From Actinocatenispora sp036503555 (GTDB lineage: Bacteria; Actinomycetota; Actinomycetes; Mycobacteriales; Micromonosporaceae), in NCBI GenBank assembly GCA_036503555.1, contig DASXWQ010000098.1, positions 80,944-144,943 on the forward strand: a stretch of DNA of 64,000 nt. The letters run 5' to 3'. The notes below the pieces were generated by a model. The model had not been told where the DNA came from. It ran no database searches and saw only the letters and a list, made by a program, of their open reading frames with translations. Below are positions 28,157 to 35,713 of this stretch, piece by piece. Numbering within the stretch: position 1 is the first letter of the stretch; each line of letters begins with the position of its first letter. Position numbers and translations under genes: made by a program.

Positions 28157-28698
28157 TGAGTGCGGTCGGGCCGGGGCTGGACCGCCCGGCCTGCGTGGTG
28201 GTGGGGCCGCCGGGGGCGGGTAAGACGACGGTCGGCGAGCTGGTCGCGGCGCGGCTGCGGGTCGAGTTCGCCGACACGGACACGCTGATCGAGCGGACCG
28301 CCGGCAAGCCGATCCCGGACATCTTCGTCGACGACGGCGAGGACCACTTCCGGGCGCTGGAGCGCGCCGCGGTCGCGCGGGCGCTGGCCGAGCACCACGG
28401 CGTACTCGCGCTCGGCGGTGGCGCGATCCTCGCCGAGGAGACCCGGGCGTTGCTGATGGACCACCTGGTGGTGTACCTGTCGGTCGAGCTGCCCGACGCG
28501 GCGCGCCGGGTGGGGCTCGGCGCGAGCCGCCCGCTGCTCGCGATCAATCCCCGGGCGACCATGCGGCACCTGCTGGAGGCCCGCCGCCCGTTCTACGAGG
28601 AGGTCGCCGACGTCGTGATCCCGACCGACGGCATCGACGCGGAGCGGGTCGCCGAGACGGTCCTGCTCGCCCTGTCTGACCCGGAGGTACGCGGATGA
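28156..28698 (+). CDS. aroK: Shikimate kinase
   Basis: A 180-aa P-loop kinase that phosphorylates shikimate at O3. Walker A is GPPGAGKTT (about 18-26), the substrate Asp is in ADTDTLIE, and the glycine-rich substrate loop is ALGGGAILAEETR. GTG 28156 has GGAGG five bases upstream, at the end of the second repeat copy. The stop overlaps aroB (ATGA). Confidence 0.94.
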   Translation: MSAVGPGLDRPACVVVGPPGAGKTTVGELVAARLRVEFADTDTLIERTAGKPIPDIFVDDGEDHFRALERAAVARALAEHHGVLALGGGAILAEETRALLMDHLVVYLSVELPDAARRVGLGASRPLLAINPRATMRHLLEARRPFYEEVADVVIPTDGIDAERVAETVLLALSDPEVRG

Positions 28699-29813
28699 GC
28701 ACCAGCCGACGCACGCTGTCCAGCGGCGGCGACGTCGCTGTCGAGTTCGGTGGCGACCGGCCGTACGACGTGGTGGTGGGGCGGGATCTGCTCGGCACGC
28801 TGCCGCAGCATCTGGACGGCGCGCGGCAGGTGGCGGTGGTGCACGCGCCGCCGCTGACCGCGCTGGCCGAGCGGACCGCCGCGGTGCTGTCCGACGCGGG
28901 CCTGCGGCCGCTGCTGGTGCCGGTGCCCGACGCGGAGAAGGGCAAGACCGTCGCGGTCGCCGACCACTGCTGGGCGGAGCTGGGCCGCGCCGGGTTCACC
29001 CGTACCGACGCGGTCGTCGGGCTGGGTGGCGGCGCGGTGACCGACCTGGCCGGGTTCGTGGCGGCGTGCTGGCTGCGCGGCGTACGCGTGGTGCAGGTGC
29101 CGACGAGCCTGCTGGGCATGGTCGACGCCGCGGTCGGCGGCAAGACCGGCGTGAACACGATGGCCGGGAAGAACCTGGTCGGCGCGTTCCATCCGCCGGC
29201 GGCGGTGCTGTGCGACCTGGACACGCTCACCACGCTCGGCCACGAGGAGCTGGTCGGTGGGCTGGCCGAGGTGATCAAGTGCGGCTTCATCGCGGACCCG
29301 GAGATCCTGCGCCTGGTCGAGGCCGACCCGGTGGCGGCGGCGGACCCGGCGTCGCCGGTGCTGCGGGAGCTGGTCGAGCGGGCCATCGTGGTCAAGGCCG
29401 ACGCGGTGGCCGGCGACCTGCGCGAGTCGGGCCGGCGGATCATCCTGAACTACGGGCACACCCTCGGGCACGCGATCGAGCGGCACGAGGCGTACCGCTG
29501 GCGGCACGGGCACGCGGTCTCCGTCGGCCTGGTGTACGCGGCGGCCCTGGCGAGGCGGCGCGGCCTGATCGACGCCGGGACGGCCGAGCGGCACGCCGCC
29601 GTGCTGTCCTCGGTGGGGCTGCCGACGACGTACCGGCCGGACGCGTTCGACGAGCTGCTGCCGGCGATGCGGCTGGACAAGAAGGCGCAGGGCGACACGC
29701 TGCGGTTCGTGCTGCTGGCCGGGCTGGCCGAGCCGACCGTGGTGGCAGACGTGACCGAGCCCGAGCTGCGCGCCACGTACCTGGAGCTGTACGTCCCCGC
29801 GGAGGCGTCATGA
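28695..29813 (+). CDS. aroB: 3-dehydroquinate synthase
   Basis: A 372-aa NAD- and metal-dependent enzyme that cyclises DAHP to 3-dehydroquinate. The family motifs are VGLGGGAVTDLAGFVAA, PTSLLGMVDAAVGGKTGVN, metal-binding GLAEVIKCG with Glu, and NYGHTLGHAIE with His. Length is normal. It overlaps aroK and aroQ by 4 bp each, pointing to tight translational coupling. Confidence 0.96.
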   Translation: MSTSRRTLSSGGDVAVEFGGDRPYDVVVGRDLLGTLPQHLDGARQVAVVHAPPLTALAERTAAVLSDAGLRPLLVPVPDAEKGKTVAVADHCWAELGRAGFTRTDAVVGLGGGAVTDLAGFVAACWLRGVRVVQVPTSLLGMVDAAVGGKTGVNTMAGKNLVGAFHPPAAVLCDLDTLTTLGHEELVGGLAEVIKCGFIADPEILRLVEADPVAAADPASPVLRELVERAIVVKADAVAGDLRESGRRIILNYGHTLGHAIERHEAYRWRHGHAVSVGLVYAAALARRRGLIDAGTAERHAAVLSSVGLPTTYRPDAFDELLPAMRLDKKAQGDTLRFVLLAGLAEPTVVADVTEPELRATYLELYVPAEAS

Positions 29814-30247
29814 ACACCGTGTCCGTGCTCAACGGGCCGAACCTGGGCCGTCTCGGCGTCCGCGAGCCGGGCGTGTACGGCACGGCGAGCCACGCGGACC
29901 TGGTGGCGCTGTGCGAGCGTACCGGCGCGGAGCTGGACCTGGCGGTGACGGTGCGGCAGACCGACGCGGAGCACGAGATGCTCGGCTGGCTGCACGAGGC
30001 GGCCGACACGGGCGCCGCGGTCGTGCTCAACCCGGCCGCCTGGACCCACTACTCGGTCGCGGTACGCGACGCGTGCGCGATGCTGACCGCCCCGCTGGTC
30101 GAGGTGCACCTGTCGAACGTGCACGCCCGCGAGGAGTTCCGCCCTACGTCGCTGGTCTCGCCGGTCGCCACCGGCGTGATCTGCGGCCTGGGCATCGACG
30201 GCTACCGGCTGGCCCTGACGTACCTGGCGGGCCGGCTGACGCCGTAA
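29810..30247 (+). CDS. aroQ: Type II 3-dehydroquinate dehydratase
   Basis: A 145-aa class II dehydroquinase; the family forms dodecamers. NGPNLGRLGVREPGVYG carries the catalytic Arg and Tyr, NPAAWTHYS the substrate-binding Asn, and EVHLSNVHAREEFR the catalytic His region. ATG 29810 overlaps the aroB stop. It ends the aro run, 8 bp from the convergent SRPBCC gene. Confidence 0.95.
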   Translation: MNTVSVLNGPNLGRLGVREPGVYGTASHADLVALCERTGAELDLAVTVRQTDAEHEMLGWLHEAADTGAAVVLNPAAWTHYSVAVRDACAMLTAPLVEVHLSNVHAREEFRPTSLVSPVATGVICGLGIDGYRLALTYLAGRLTP

Positions 30248-30255
30248 CAGCGCGC

Positions 30256-30723
30256 TCAGGGGGTGGCGCGGGCCGTCGCGGCGGACAGCCAGTCCGGCAG
30301 CCGGTCCAGGCAGTCGCGCCAGCCCCGGGCCTGTGCCTGCCGGTCCTCCTCGTCGTCGCAGCCGGCGTGCTCGACGACCAGCTCGGTGCCGTCGTCACCG
30401 GTCGCCAGCCGTACGCTGACCCGCGCCGTACCGTCGCCGCTCTCCCAGCGCCAGGTGAACTCCAGCAGGTTGGGCTCGTCGACGGTGAGGTATTCGCCGC
30501 TGACCGCGGTGGACATGCTGCGCGACGCGGAGCCGGAGATCCGGAACCGCCCACCGGGCTTGGCGTCGGCCTGCACCCGCGGGGACAGTCGCGCCGGCCA
30601 GAACCACGCGGCCAACGCGTTGGGATCGGTGAACGCCCGCCACACCACCTCGCGTGGTGCCGCGAGCGTGCGCTCGATCCGGGCCGGCGGCACCGTGTCA
30701 CCGGGTTCGTGGGCGTCGCTCAT
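30256..30723 (-). CDS. SRPBCC/AHSA1-type domain protein
   Basis: A 155-aa START/Bet v1-like protein of the AHSA1 subgroup. The pattern IERTLAAPREVVWRAFTDPNALAAWFWP opens the fold and a C-terminal amphipathic helix (GWRDCLDRLPDWL) closes it. Such proteins bind small hydrophobic ligands or act as Hsp90-activator-like domains; no partner regulator is adjacent. ATG 30723 is preceded by GAGGAG. It lies in reverse between aroQ and efp, where several actinobacteria have a forward peptidase gene, so it looks like a local insertion. Upstream lies a tandem repeat that carries the same ribosome binding site. Confidence 0.85.
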   Translation of the reverse strand: MSDAHEPGDTVPPARIERTLAAPREVVWRAFTDPNALAAWFWPARLSPRVQADAKPGGRFRISGSASRSMSTAVSGEYLTVDEPNLLEFTWRWESGDGTARVSVRLATGDDGTELVVEHAGCDDEEDRQAQARGWRDCLDRLPDWLSAATARATP

Positions 30724-30728
30724 GGCCG

Positions 30729-30884
30729 CTCCTCGCTGCGCTCGGACCGGCCATGCGGGACGGTGGCACCGAGCCCGTGACTCGCCCGCCGACGCCCGCT
30801 CATGACCACTCCTCGCTGCGCTCGGACCGGCCATGCGGCACGTTCACACCGAGCCTCATGATGCGCTCGCTGACGCTCGCTCAT
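30729..30884 (-). repeat. 80-bp-period tandem repeat carrying RBS and start codons
   Basis: The 30-mer beginning CTCCTCGCTGCGCTCGG occurs exactly at 30729-30758 and 30809-30838, and the intervening bases are also partly alike. On the minus strand each unit reads GAGCGCAGCGAGGAG and then an ATG, so the SRPBCC start region has been copied upstream; a third GAGGAG-ATG sits at 30884. This fills the first part of the 384-bp gap before efp. Similar GCGCAGCGAGGAG stretches are common before actinobacterial genes, from memory. Confidence 0.75.
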
Positions 30885-31005
30885 GCGTCCTCCTCACCCG
30901 GGCGATCCGTCGCGGGCCGTGCACCGACCGGGGCGACGCGCGATCTGAGTCCGTCCACGGTCGAGATCATGCCCCGAACGACCGGTACGGTCGAGTCGGG
31001 GTGGT

Positions 31006-31030
31006 CCTGGGAGTCGGTAGACTTCCCAGG
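31006..31030. promoter_or_regulatory. Palindrome overlapping a -10-like box upstream of efp
   Basis: CCTGGGAGTC (31006-31015) pairs with GACTTCCCAGG (31020-31030) across GGTA with one bulged T. TAGACT (31018-31023) inside it fits a -10 box for efp, though no -35 is clear. It could be an operator or a leader hairpin. Confidence 0.5.
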
Positions 31031-31107
31031 GTTTGCACCCGACCTCATCCCCGCCACGTGGGACGCCGGTGATCCCGGCGCCGGAGACGAAAGAGACACA
31101 CAAGCGT

Positions 31108-31665
31108 ATGGCCACCACGAATGACCTGAAAAACGGCCTGGTTCTCAACCTCGACGGCCAGCTCTGGGCCGTCGTCGAGTTCCAGCATGTGAAGCCCGGC
31201 AAGGGCGGTGCGTTCGTGCGGACCACGCTGAAGAACGTGCTCAACGGCAAGGTCGTCGACAAGACGTTCAACGCCGGCACCAAGGTCGACACCGCCACCG
31301 TCGACAAGCGCACCATGCAGTACCTGTACGCCGACGGCGAGGACTTCGTGTTCATGGACTCGGAGACCTACGACCAGGTCAACGTGCCCGGCGCCACGGT
31401 CGGCGACGCCGCGAAGTACCTGCTGGACAACGCGGACGTGACGCTCGGCTTCCACGAGGGCACCGCGCTCTACATCGAGCTGCCGACCTCGATCGAGGTC
31501 GAGGTCACGTACACGGAGCCGGGCCTCCAGGGCGACCGGTCCACCGGCGGTACGAAGCCGGCGACGGTGCAGACCGGCGCGTCGGTCGCCGTGCCGCTGT
31601 TCGTCAGCACCGGCGACAAGATCAAGGTCGACACGCGCGACGGCCGTTACCTCGGCCGGGTCTGA
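31108..31665 (+). CDS. efp: Translation elongation factor P
   Basis: A 185-aa factor that relieves ribosome stalling at polyproline stretches. It has the KOW-like N-terminal domain with the exposed loop KPGKGGAF, whose Lys sits between the P and E sites, then two OB-fold domains ending in KVDTRDGRYLGRV. I see no EpmA/EarP-type modification gene nearby; actinobacterial EF-P is generally reported to work without those pathways. ATG 31108 is preceded by the weak AAGAGACA. The nusB GTG follows the stop directly. Confidence 0.96.
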   Translation: MATTNDLKNGLVLNLDGQLWAVVEFQHVKPGKGGAFVRTTLKNVLNGKVVDKTFNAGTKVDTATVDKRTMQYLYADGEDFVFMDSETYDQVNVPGATVGDAAKYLLDNADVTLGFHEGTALYIELPTSIEVEVTYTEPGLQGDRSTGGTKPATVQTGASVAVPLFVSTGDKIKVDTRDGRYLGRV

Positions 31666-32109
31666 GTGCCCGCCGTGACCGAGTCGCGCCCCGCCTCCGG
31701 CATGTCGACCCGCACCAAGGCGCGCAAGCGCGCCCTCGACGTGCTGTACGAGGCGGACCTGCGCGGCGAGGACCCGGTGGCGGTGCTGCGCCGGCGGGTC
31801 GAGTGGGCCGAGCCGCCCGTCCGGGCGTACACGGTGAGTCTGGTGGAGGGTTACCAGGCGCACGCCGAGGAGATCGACCACCTGCTCGCGACGTACTCGG
31901 AGGGGTGGTCGCTGCCGCGGATGCCGGCGGTCGACCGCAACCTGCTGCGCGTCGCGGTGTTCGAGCTGCTGTACGCCGACGACATCGACGACGCCGTCGC
32001 GATCAGTGAGGCGGTGGAGCTGGCGGAGGCGCTGTCCACGGACGACTCGCCGGCGTTCGTCAACGGCCTGCTCGGCCGGATCGCCACGGTCGTGCGCGAC
32101 CAGGGCTGA
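31666..32109 (+). CDS. nusB: Transcription antitermination factor NusB
   Basis: A 147-aa all-helical protein that binds boxA RNA with S10 and supports rRNA antitermination. RTKARKRALDVLYEADLRG opens the fold, with LPRMPAVDRNLLRVAVFELLY and ISEAVELAEALSTDDSPAFVNGLL later. The start is uncertain: GTG 31666 directly abuts the efp stop, and GTG 31675 or ATG 31702 are alternatives; none has a strong ribosome binding site. A perfect hairpin terminator lies 20 bp downstream. Confidence 0.92.
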   Translation: MPAVTESRPASGMSTRTKARKRALDVLYEADLRGEDPVAVLRRRVEWAEPPVRAYTVSLVEGYQAHAEEIDHLLATYSEGWSLPRMPAVDRNLLRVAVFELLYADDIDDAVAISEAVELAEALSTDDSPAFVNGLLGRIATVVRDQG

Positions 32110-32129
32110 GCTTTTCCTGCTGAGACACC

Positions 32130-32163
32130 ACAGGCGCCCGCGGTGACCACCGCGGGCGCCTGT
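32130..32163. terminator. Perfect bidirectional terminator between nusB and bldD
   Basis: 16-bp arms (ACAGGCGCCCGCGGTG and its exact complement) are separated by AC. It stands between convergent genes and would stop transcription from both. Confidence 0.88.
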
Positions 32164-32196
32164 CGTGCGCTCTGCCGTACCCAGAGGGGACGGTTG

Positions 32197-32685
32197 TCAC
32201 CCGCCGAACAGGGCGCGCGGGTCCGCGACGAGGACGCCCAGCTCGGTGAAGCGCTCCACCAGGCCCGAGGGCGACGTGTCGTACACGATGGCCAACGCCC
32301 GCAGGTCGTCGGCGCGGATCGACAGCACGCGACCGTTGTAGTCACCGCGCTGCTGTTGGATGGCACGGGCGTACCGGGCGACGGGCGCGAGCTCGTCGGC
32401 GGTGTGCTCGTACAACTGCTCCAGGTCCAGGACGATCTTGCCCGCGGACTCCTGCCGCGTGCCGCCACCGTCGGGCAGCAGCTCGGCTACCGGAACCCGG
32501 TAGAAGTCGGCGAGCTCGGCCAGCCGGGCGACGGTGACCGCACGGTCCCCGCGCTCGTACGAACCGACAACCACTGCCTTCCACCGGCCACCCGACTTCT
32601 CCTCCACCCCCTGCAGGGACAGGCCCTGCTGCTGGCGGATGGCGCGCAGTCGGGCGCCGAGGGACTTCGCGTACTCAGACGGCAT
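32197..32685 (-). CDS. bldD: Developmental regulator BldD
   Basis: A 162-aa repressor. An N-terminal XRE helix-turn-helix (1-75: MPSEYAKSLGARLRAIR, WKAVVVGSYERGDRAV) binds DNA, and the C-terminal domain binds cyclic di-GMP. The signature RGD-x8-RxDD is intact as Arg113-Gly-Asp115 and Arg124-Ala-Asp126-Asp127. In Streptomyces, tetrameric c-di-GMP bridges two BldD subunits and holds sporulation genes off; this protein should respond in the same way. ATG 32685 follows GGGAG. It is divergent from the pyr operon and has a good promoter of its own. Confidence 0.93.
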   Translation of the reverse strand: MPSEYAKSLGARLRAIRQQQGLSLQGVEEKSGGRWKAVVVGSYERGDRAVTVARLAELADFYRVPVAELLPDGGGTRQESAGKIVLDLEQLYEHTADELAPVARYARAIQQQRGDYNGRVLSIRADDLRALAIVYDTSPSGLVERFTELGVLVADPRALFGG

Positions 32686-32742
32686 GCGCTGACTCCCACT
32701 CACATGGCCGAGGTCTCTCCCCAGCAATCGCTACGGAGCGTG

Positions 32743-32772
32743 ACGGTATTCCGATCAACGACGGTCGGTCAA
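32743..32772 (-). promoter_or_regulatory. bldD promoter
   Basis: On the minus strand TTGACC (32772-32767) and TACCGT (32748-32743) are 18 bp apart, about 58 bp upstream of the bldD ATG. This is a good sigma-70-type match. Confidence 0.65.
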
Positions 32773-32791
32773 GTACCGGTCACCCGAAAAC

Positions 32792-32818
32792 TTGCACGAA
32801 TCTGAGTGTTGGTACTGT
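32792..32818 (+). promoter_or_regulatory. Candidate pyr operon promoter
   Basis: TTGCAC (32792-32797) and TACTGT (32813-32818) are 15 bp apart, slightly short of ideal. Transcription would start near 32825, just before the PyrR-binding leader. Confidence 0.5.
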
Positions 32819-32835
32819 TGAGACCGCGTATGGCG

Positions 32836-32870
32836 TCCTTTAAGACCCGTCCCGTGAGGCGGGGAAGGAG
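32836..32870 (+). promoter_or_regulatory. PyrR-binding RNA element in pyr leader
   Basis: The leader reads TCCTTTAAG, then CCCGTCCCGTGAGGCGGGG and AAGGAG. This is the conserved PyrR-binding hairpin, with the GTGAGGC loop region and flanking TTTAA and GGGAAGG. The AAGGAG at its 3' end is the pyrR ribosome binding site (ATG 32878). PyrR with UMP should therefore block translation of the first gene, as described for mycobacteria, rather than only cause attenuation. No separate terminator hairpin is seen. Confidence 0.82.
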
Positions 32871-32877
32871 TCTCTGT

Positions 32878-33516
32878 ATGACTGCACCACCTGCCGGCCT
32901 GCCCGAGGACCGGCCCGATCAGAGTGCCGTGGACCAGGCGATTCCGCCGGTCGCGGTGGATTCCGCCGAGGCGCGGCCGATCCTCAACGAATCGGACCTG
33001 GCGCGCATCACGGCCCGGATCGCTCACCAGATCCTGGAAAAGACCCGTGGCGCAGACCACACCGTGCTGCTCGGCATCCCGACCCGCGGCGTACCGCTGG
33101 CGCACCGGCTGGCCGAGCGGATCGCCGCGTTCGAGGGCGTCGACGTGCCGGTGGGCACCCTCGACGTCACCCTCTACCGCGACGACCTGCGGCTGCACGG
33201 TACGCGCGCGATCGGCCCGACCGACCTGCCGCCGGGCGGCATCGACGGCCGGCGGGTCATCCTCGCCGACGACGTGCTGTTCTCCGGCCGTACCGTCCGG
33301 GCCGCGCTCGACGCGCTGAACGACCTGGGCCGGCCCAGCCAGGTGCAGCTCGCCGTGCTCGTCGACCGCGGCCACCGCCAGTTGCCGATCCGCGCCGACT
33401 ACGTCGGCAAGAACCTGCCGACCTCGCTGGCCGAAAGCGTCCGGGTACTGCTGCGCGAGGTCGACGGCGACGACGCGGTGCTGCTGGCCAACCGGGCGAC
33501 GGGGGAGGACCGATGA
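32878..33516 (+). CDS. pyrR: PyrR, pyr mRNA-binding regulator / uracil phosphoribosyltransferase
   Basis: A 212-aa type I PRTase-fold protein. The PRPP-binding motif is VILADDVLFSGRTVRAA; earlier LLGIPTRGVPLAHRL forms the pyrophosphate loop. An extra 40-residue N-terminal stretch precedes the family core. It senses UMP and binds the leader hairpin at 32836-32870 to repress its own operon. An in-frame ATG at 32830 would place the leader inside the gene, so ATG 32878 with AAGGAG is preferred. It overlaps pyrB by 4 bp. Confidence 0.94.
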   Translation: MTAPPAGLPEDRPDQSAVDQAIPPVAVDSAEARPILNESDLARITARIAHQILEKTRGADHTVLLGIPTRGVPLAHRLAERIAAFEGVDVPVGTLDVTLYRDDLRLHGTRAIGPTDLPPGGIDGRRVILADDVLFSGRTVRAALDALNDLGRPSQVQLAVLVDRGHRQLPIRADYVGKNLPTSLAESVRVLLREVDGDDAVLLANRATGEDR

Positions 33517-34427
33517 CCGGACACCTGCTGTCGGCGGCCGATCTGGACCGCGACACCGCCACCCGGATCCTGGACACCGCGACGGAGATGGCCACCGTGG
33601 CCGGCCGCGAGGTCAAGAAGCTGCCGACGCTGCGCGGCCGTACGGTGGTCAACCTGTTCTACGAGGACTCGACCCGCACGCGTACGTCGTTCGAGCTCGC
33701 GGCGAAGCGGTTGAGCGCCGACGTGATCAACTTCTCCGCGAAGGGGTCGAGCGTGTCCAAGGGCGAGAGCCTGAAGGACACCGCCCTGACGCTGCAGGCG
33801 ATGGGCGCGGACGCGGTCGTGATCCGGCACTCGGCGTCCGGCGCGGCGCACCGGCTCGCGCGCTGGGTCGACGGCAGCGTCGTCAACGCCGGCGACGGTA
33901 CGCACGAGCACCCCACCCAGGCGCTGCTCGACGCGTACACGATGCGGGAGCGGCTGGGGAAGCTCGACGGGGTGCGGGTCGCGATCGTCGGCGACGTGCT
34001 GCACAGCCGCGTCGCCCGGTCGAACGTGACGCTGCTGTCCACCCTCGGCGCCGAGGTGACCCTGGTGAGCCCGCCGACGTTGCTGCCGGTCGGGATCGAC
34101 AGCTGGCCCGCCGCCGTCTCGTACGACCTGGACGCGGCGCTGCCCGACACCGACGCGGTGATGATGCTGCGGGTGCAGCGGGAACGGATGAACGACTCGT
34201 TCTTCCCGTCCGCCCGGGAGTACGCGCGGCGCTACGGGCTGGACGCGGCGCGGATGCGGGCGCTGCCCGAACACGCGATCGTCATGCACCCCGGCCCGAT
34301 GAACCGGGGGATGGAGATCGCACCGGAGGTGGCCGACTCGGCCCGCTCCACGATCGTCGAACAGGTGGCCAACGGTGTCAGCGTCCGGATGGCCGTGCTG
34401 TACCTGCTGCTGGGGGGGAAGTCGTGA
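33513..34427 (+). CDS. pyrB: Aspartate carbamoyltransferase catalytic subunit
   Basis: A 304-aa enzyme joining carbamoyl phosphate and aspartate, the first committed step of pyrimidine synthesis. The carbamoyl-phosphate motif is FYEDSTRTRTSFE; KGESLKDT, HPTQALLDA and HPGPMNRG are also present. No pyrI regulatory subunit is nearby, as is usual in actinobacteria. Start and stop overlap its neighbours by 4 bp. Confidence 0.96.
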   Translation: MTGHLLSAADLDRDTATRILDTATEMATVAGREVKKLPTLRGRTVVNLFYEDSTRTRTSFELAAKRLSADVINFSAKGSSVSKGESLKDTALTLQAMGADAVVIRHSASGAAHRLARWVDGSVVNAGDGTHEHPTQALLDAYTMRERLGKLDGVRVAIVGDVLHSRVARSNVTLLSTLGAEVTLVSPPTLLPVGIDSWPAAVSYDLDAALPDTDAVMMLRVQRERMNDSFFPSAREYARRYGLDAARMRALPEHAIVMHPGPMNRGMEIAPEVADSARSTIVEQVANGVSVRMAVLYLLLGGKS

Positions 34428-35713
34428 CCGCATACCTACTGAGGGGCGTCCGGGTCGTCGGGGGCGAGCCGACGGACGTGCTGATCCGCGACGGCGTCGT
34501 CGAGTCGGTCGGTACCGGCGCCGACGCGCCGGGCGCGACACGTGTCGACGCCGACGGGCTGGTCGCGCTGCCCGGCCTCGTCGACCTGCACACGCACCTG
34601 CGCGAGCCGGGCCGCGAGGACGCCGAGACCGTCGAGTCCGGTTCCCGCGCGGCGGCGCTCGGCGGGTACACGGCGGTGTGCGCGATGGCGAACACCGACC
34701 CGGTCGCCGACACCGCCGGCGTGGTCGAGCAGGTGTACCGGCTGGGGCGGGCCGCGGGGCTGGTCGACGTGCAGCCGATCGGCGCGGTCACCGTGGGCCT
34801 GGCCGGCGAGCGGATGGCGGAGCTCGGCGCGATGGCCGACTCGGCAGCCCGGGTACGCATCTTCTCCGACGACGGGCACTGCGTCGCGGACCCGCGGATG
34901 ATGCGCCGCGCCCTGGAGTACGTGAAGGCGTTCGACGGGGTGGTCGCGCAGCACGCGGAGGAGCCGCGGCTGACCGTGGGCGCGCAGATGCACGAGGGCG
35001 AGTGGTCGGCGCGGCTGGGCCTGGAGGGCTGGCCGGCGGTCGCCGAGGAGGCGATCATCGCCCGGGACGCGCTGCTCGCCGGGCACGTCGGCGCGCGCCT
35101 GCACATCTGCCACGTGTCGACCGCCGGCAGCGTGGAGATTCTGCGCTGGGCGAAGGGCCGGGGGATCCGGGTGACCGCCGAGGTCACGCCGCACCACCTG
35201 CTGCTGACCGACGGGCTGGCCGCCTCGTACGACCCGGTGTTCAAGGTGAACCCGCCGCTGCGTACCGACGAGGACGTGGCGGCGCTGCGGGCGGCGCTGG
35301 CGGAGGGCGTGATCGACGTGGTCGCCACCGACCACGCGCCGCACACCACGGAGGACAAGGAGTGCGAGTGGCCGTACGCGCGGCCCGGCATGCTCGGCCT
35401 CCAGACCGCCCTGCCGGTCGTGCTCGACACGATGGTCGAGCCCGGCCTGCTGGACTGGGACGGCGTGGCGGAGCGCATGTCGCGCCGGCCGGCGCGCATC
35501 GCGGGGCTGGCCGACCACGGCCGCGACCCGGCGCCGGGCGTGCCGGCGAACCTGACGCTGGTGGATCCGGCCGCGCGGATCACCGTCGATCCGGCGGAGC
35601 TGGCGTCGCCGAGCCGGAACACGCCGTACGCCGGGCGCCCGCTGCCCGGCCGGATCGTGGCGACGTTCCTGCGCGGTGCGGCGACGGTGCTCGACGGGAA
35701 GGCGCAGAAGTGA
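34424..35713 (+). CDS. pyrC: Dihydroorotase
   Basis: A 429-aa type I, Zn-dependent amidohydrolase that cyclises carbamoyl aspartate. Metal ligands are in DLHTHLREPG (HxH), a central HICHVSTAGS and H/D in TDHAPHT; NTDP and the substrate Arg follow family patterns. GTG 34424 overlaps the pyrB stop, and the stop overlaps carA. Confidence 0.95.
   Translation: MTAYLLRGVRVVGGEPTDVLIRDGVVESVGTGADAPGATRVDADGLVALPGLVDLHTHLREPGREDAETVESGSRAAALGGYTAVCAMANTDPVADTAGVVEQVYRLGRAAGLVDVQPIGAVTVGLAGERMAELGAMADSAARVRIFSDDGHCVADPRMMRRALEYVKAFDGVVAQHAEEPRLTVGAQMHEGEWSARLGLEGWPAVAEEAIIARDALLAGHVGARLHICHVSTAGSVEILRWAKGRGIRVTAEVTPHHLLLTDGLAASYDPVFKVNPPLRTDEDVAALRAALAEGVIDVVATDHAPHTTEDKECEWPYARPGMLGLQTALPVVLDTMVEPGLLDWDGVAERMSRRPARIAGLADHGRDPAPGVPANLTLVDPAARITVDPAELASPSRNTPYAGRPLPGRIVATFLRGAATVLDGKAQK

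Noticed and set aside
28079..28159. Annotating the 26-codon aroC-aroK frame as a gene
   Set aside because: Its content is explained by duplication of the ribosome binding region; it is kept as a repeat and a finding only.
32830..33516. Longer pyrR start at ATG 32830
   Set aside because: It would translate through the PyrR-binding hairpin and has no ribosome binding site; ATG 32878 has AAGGAG.
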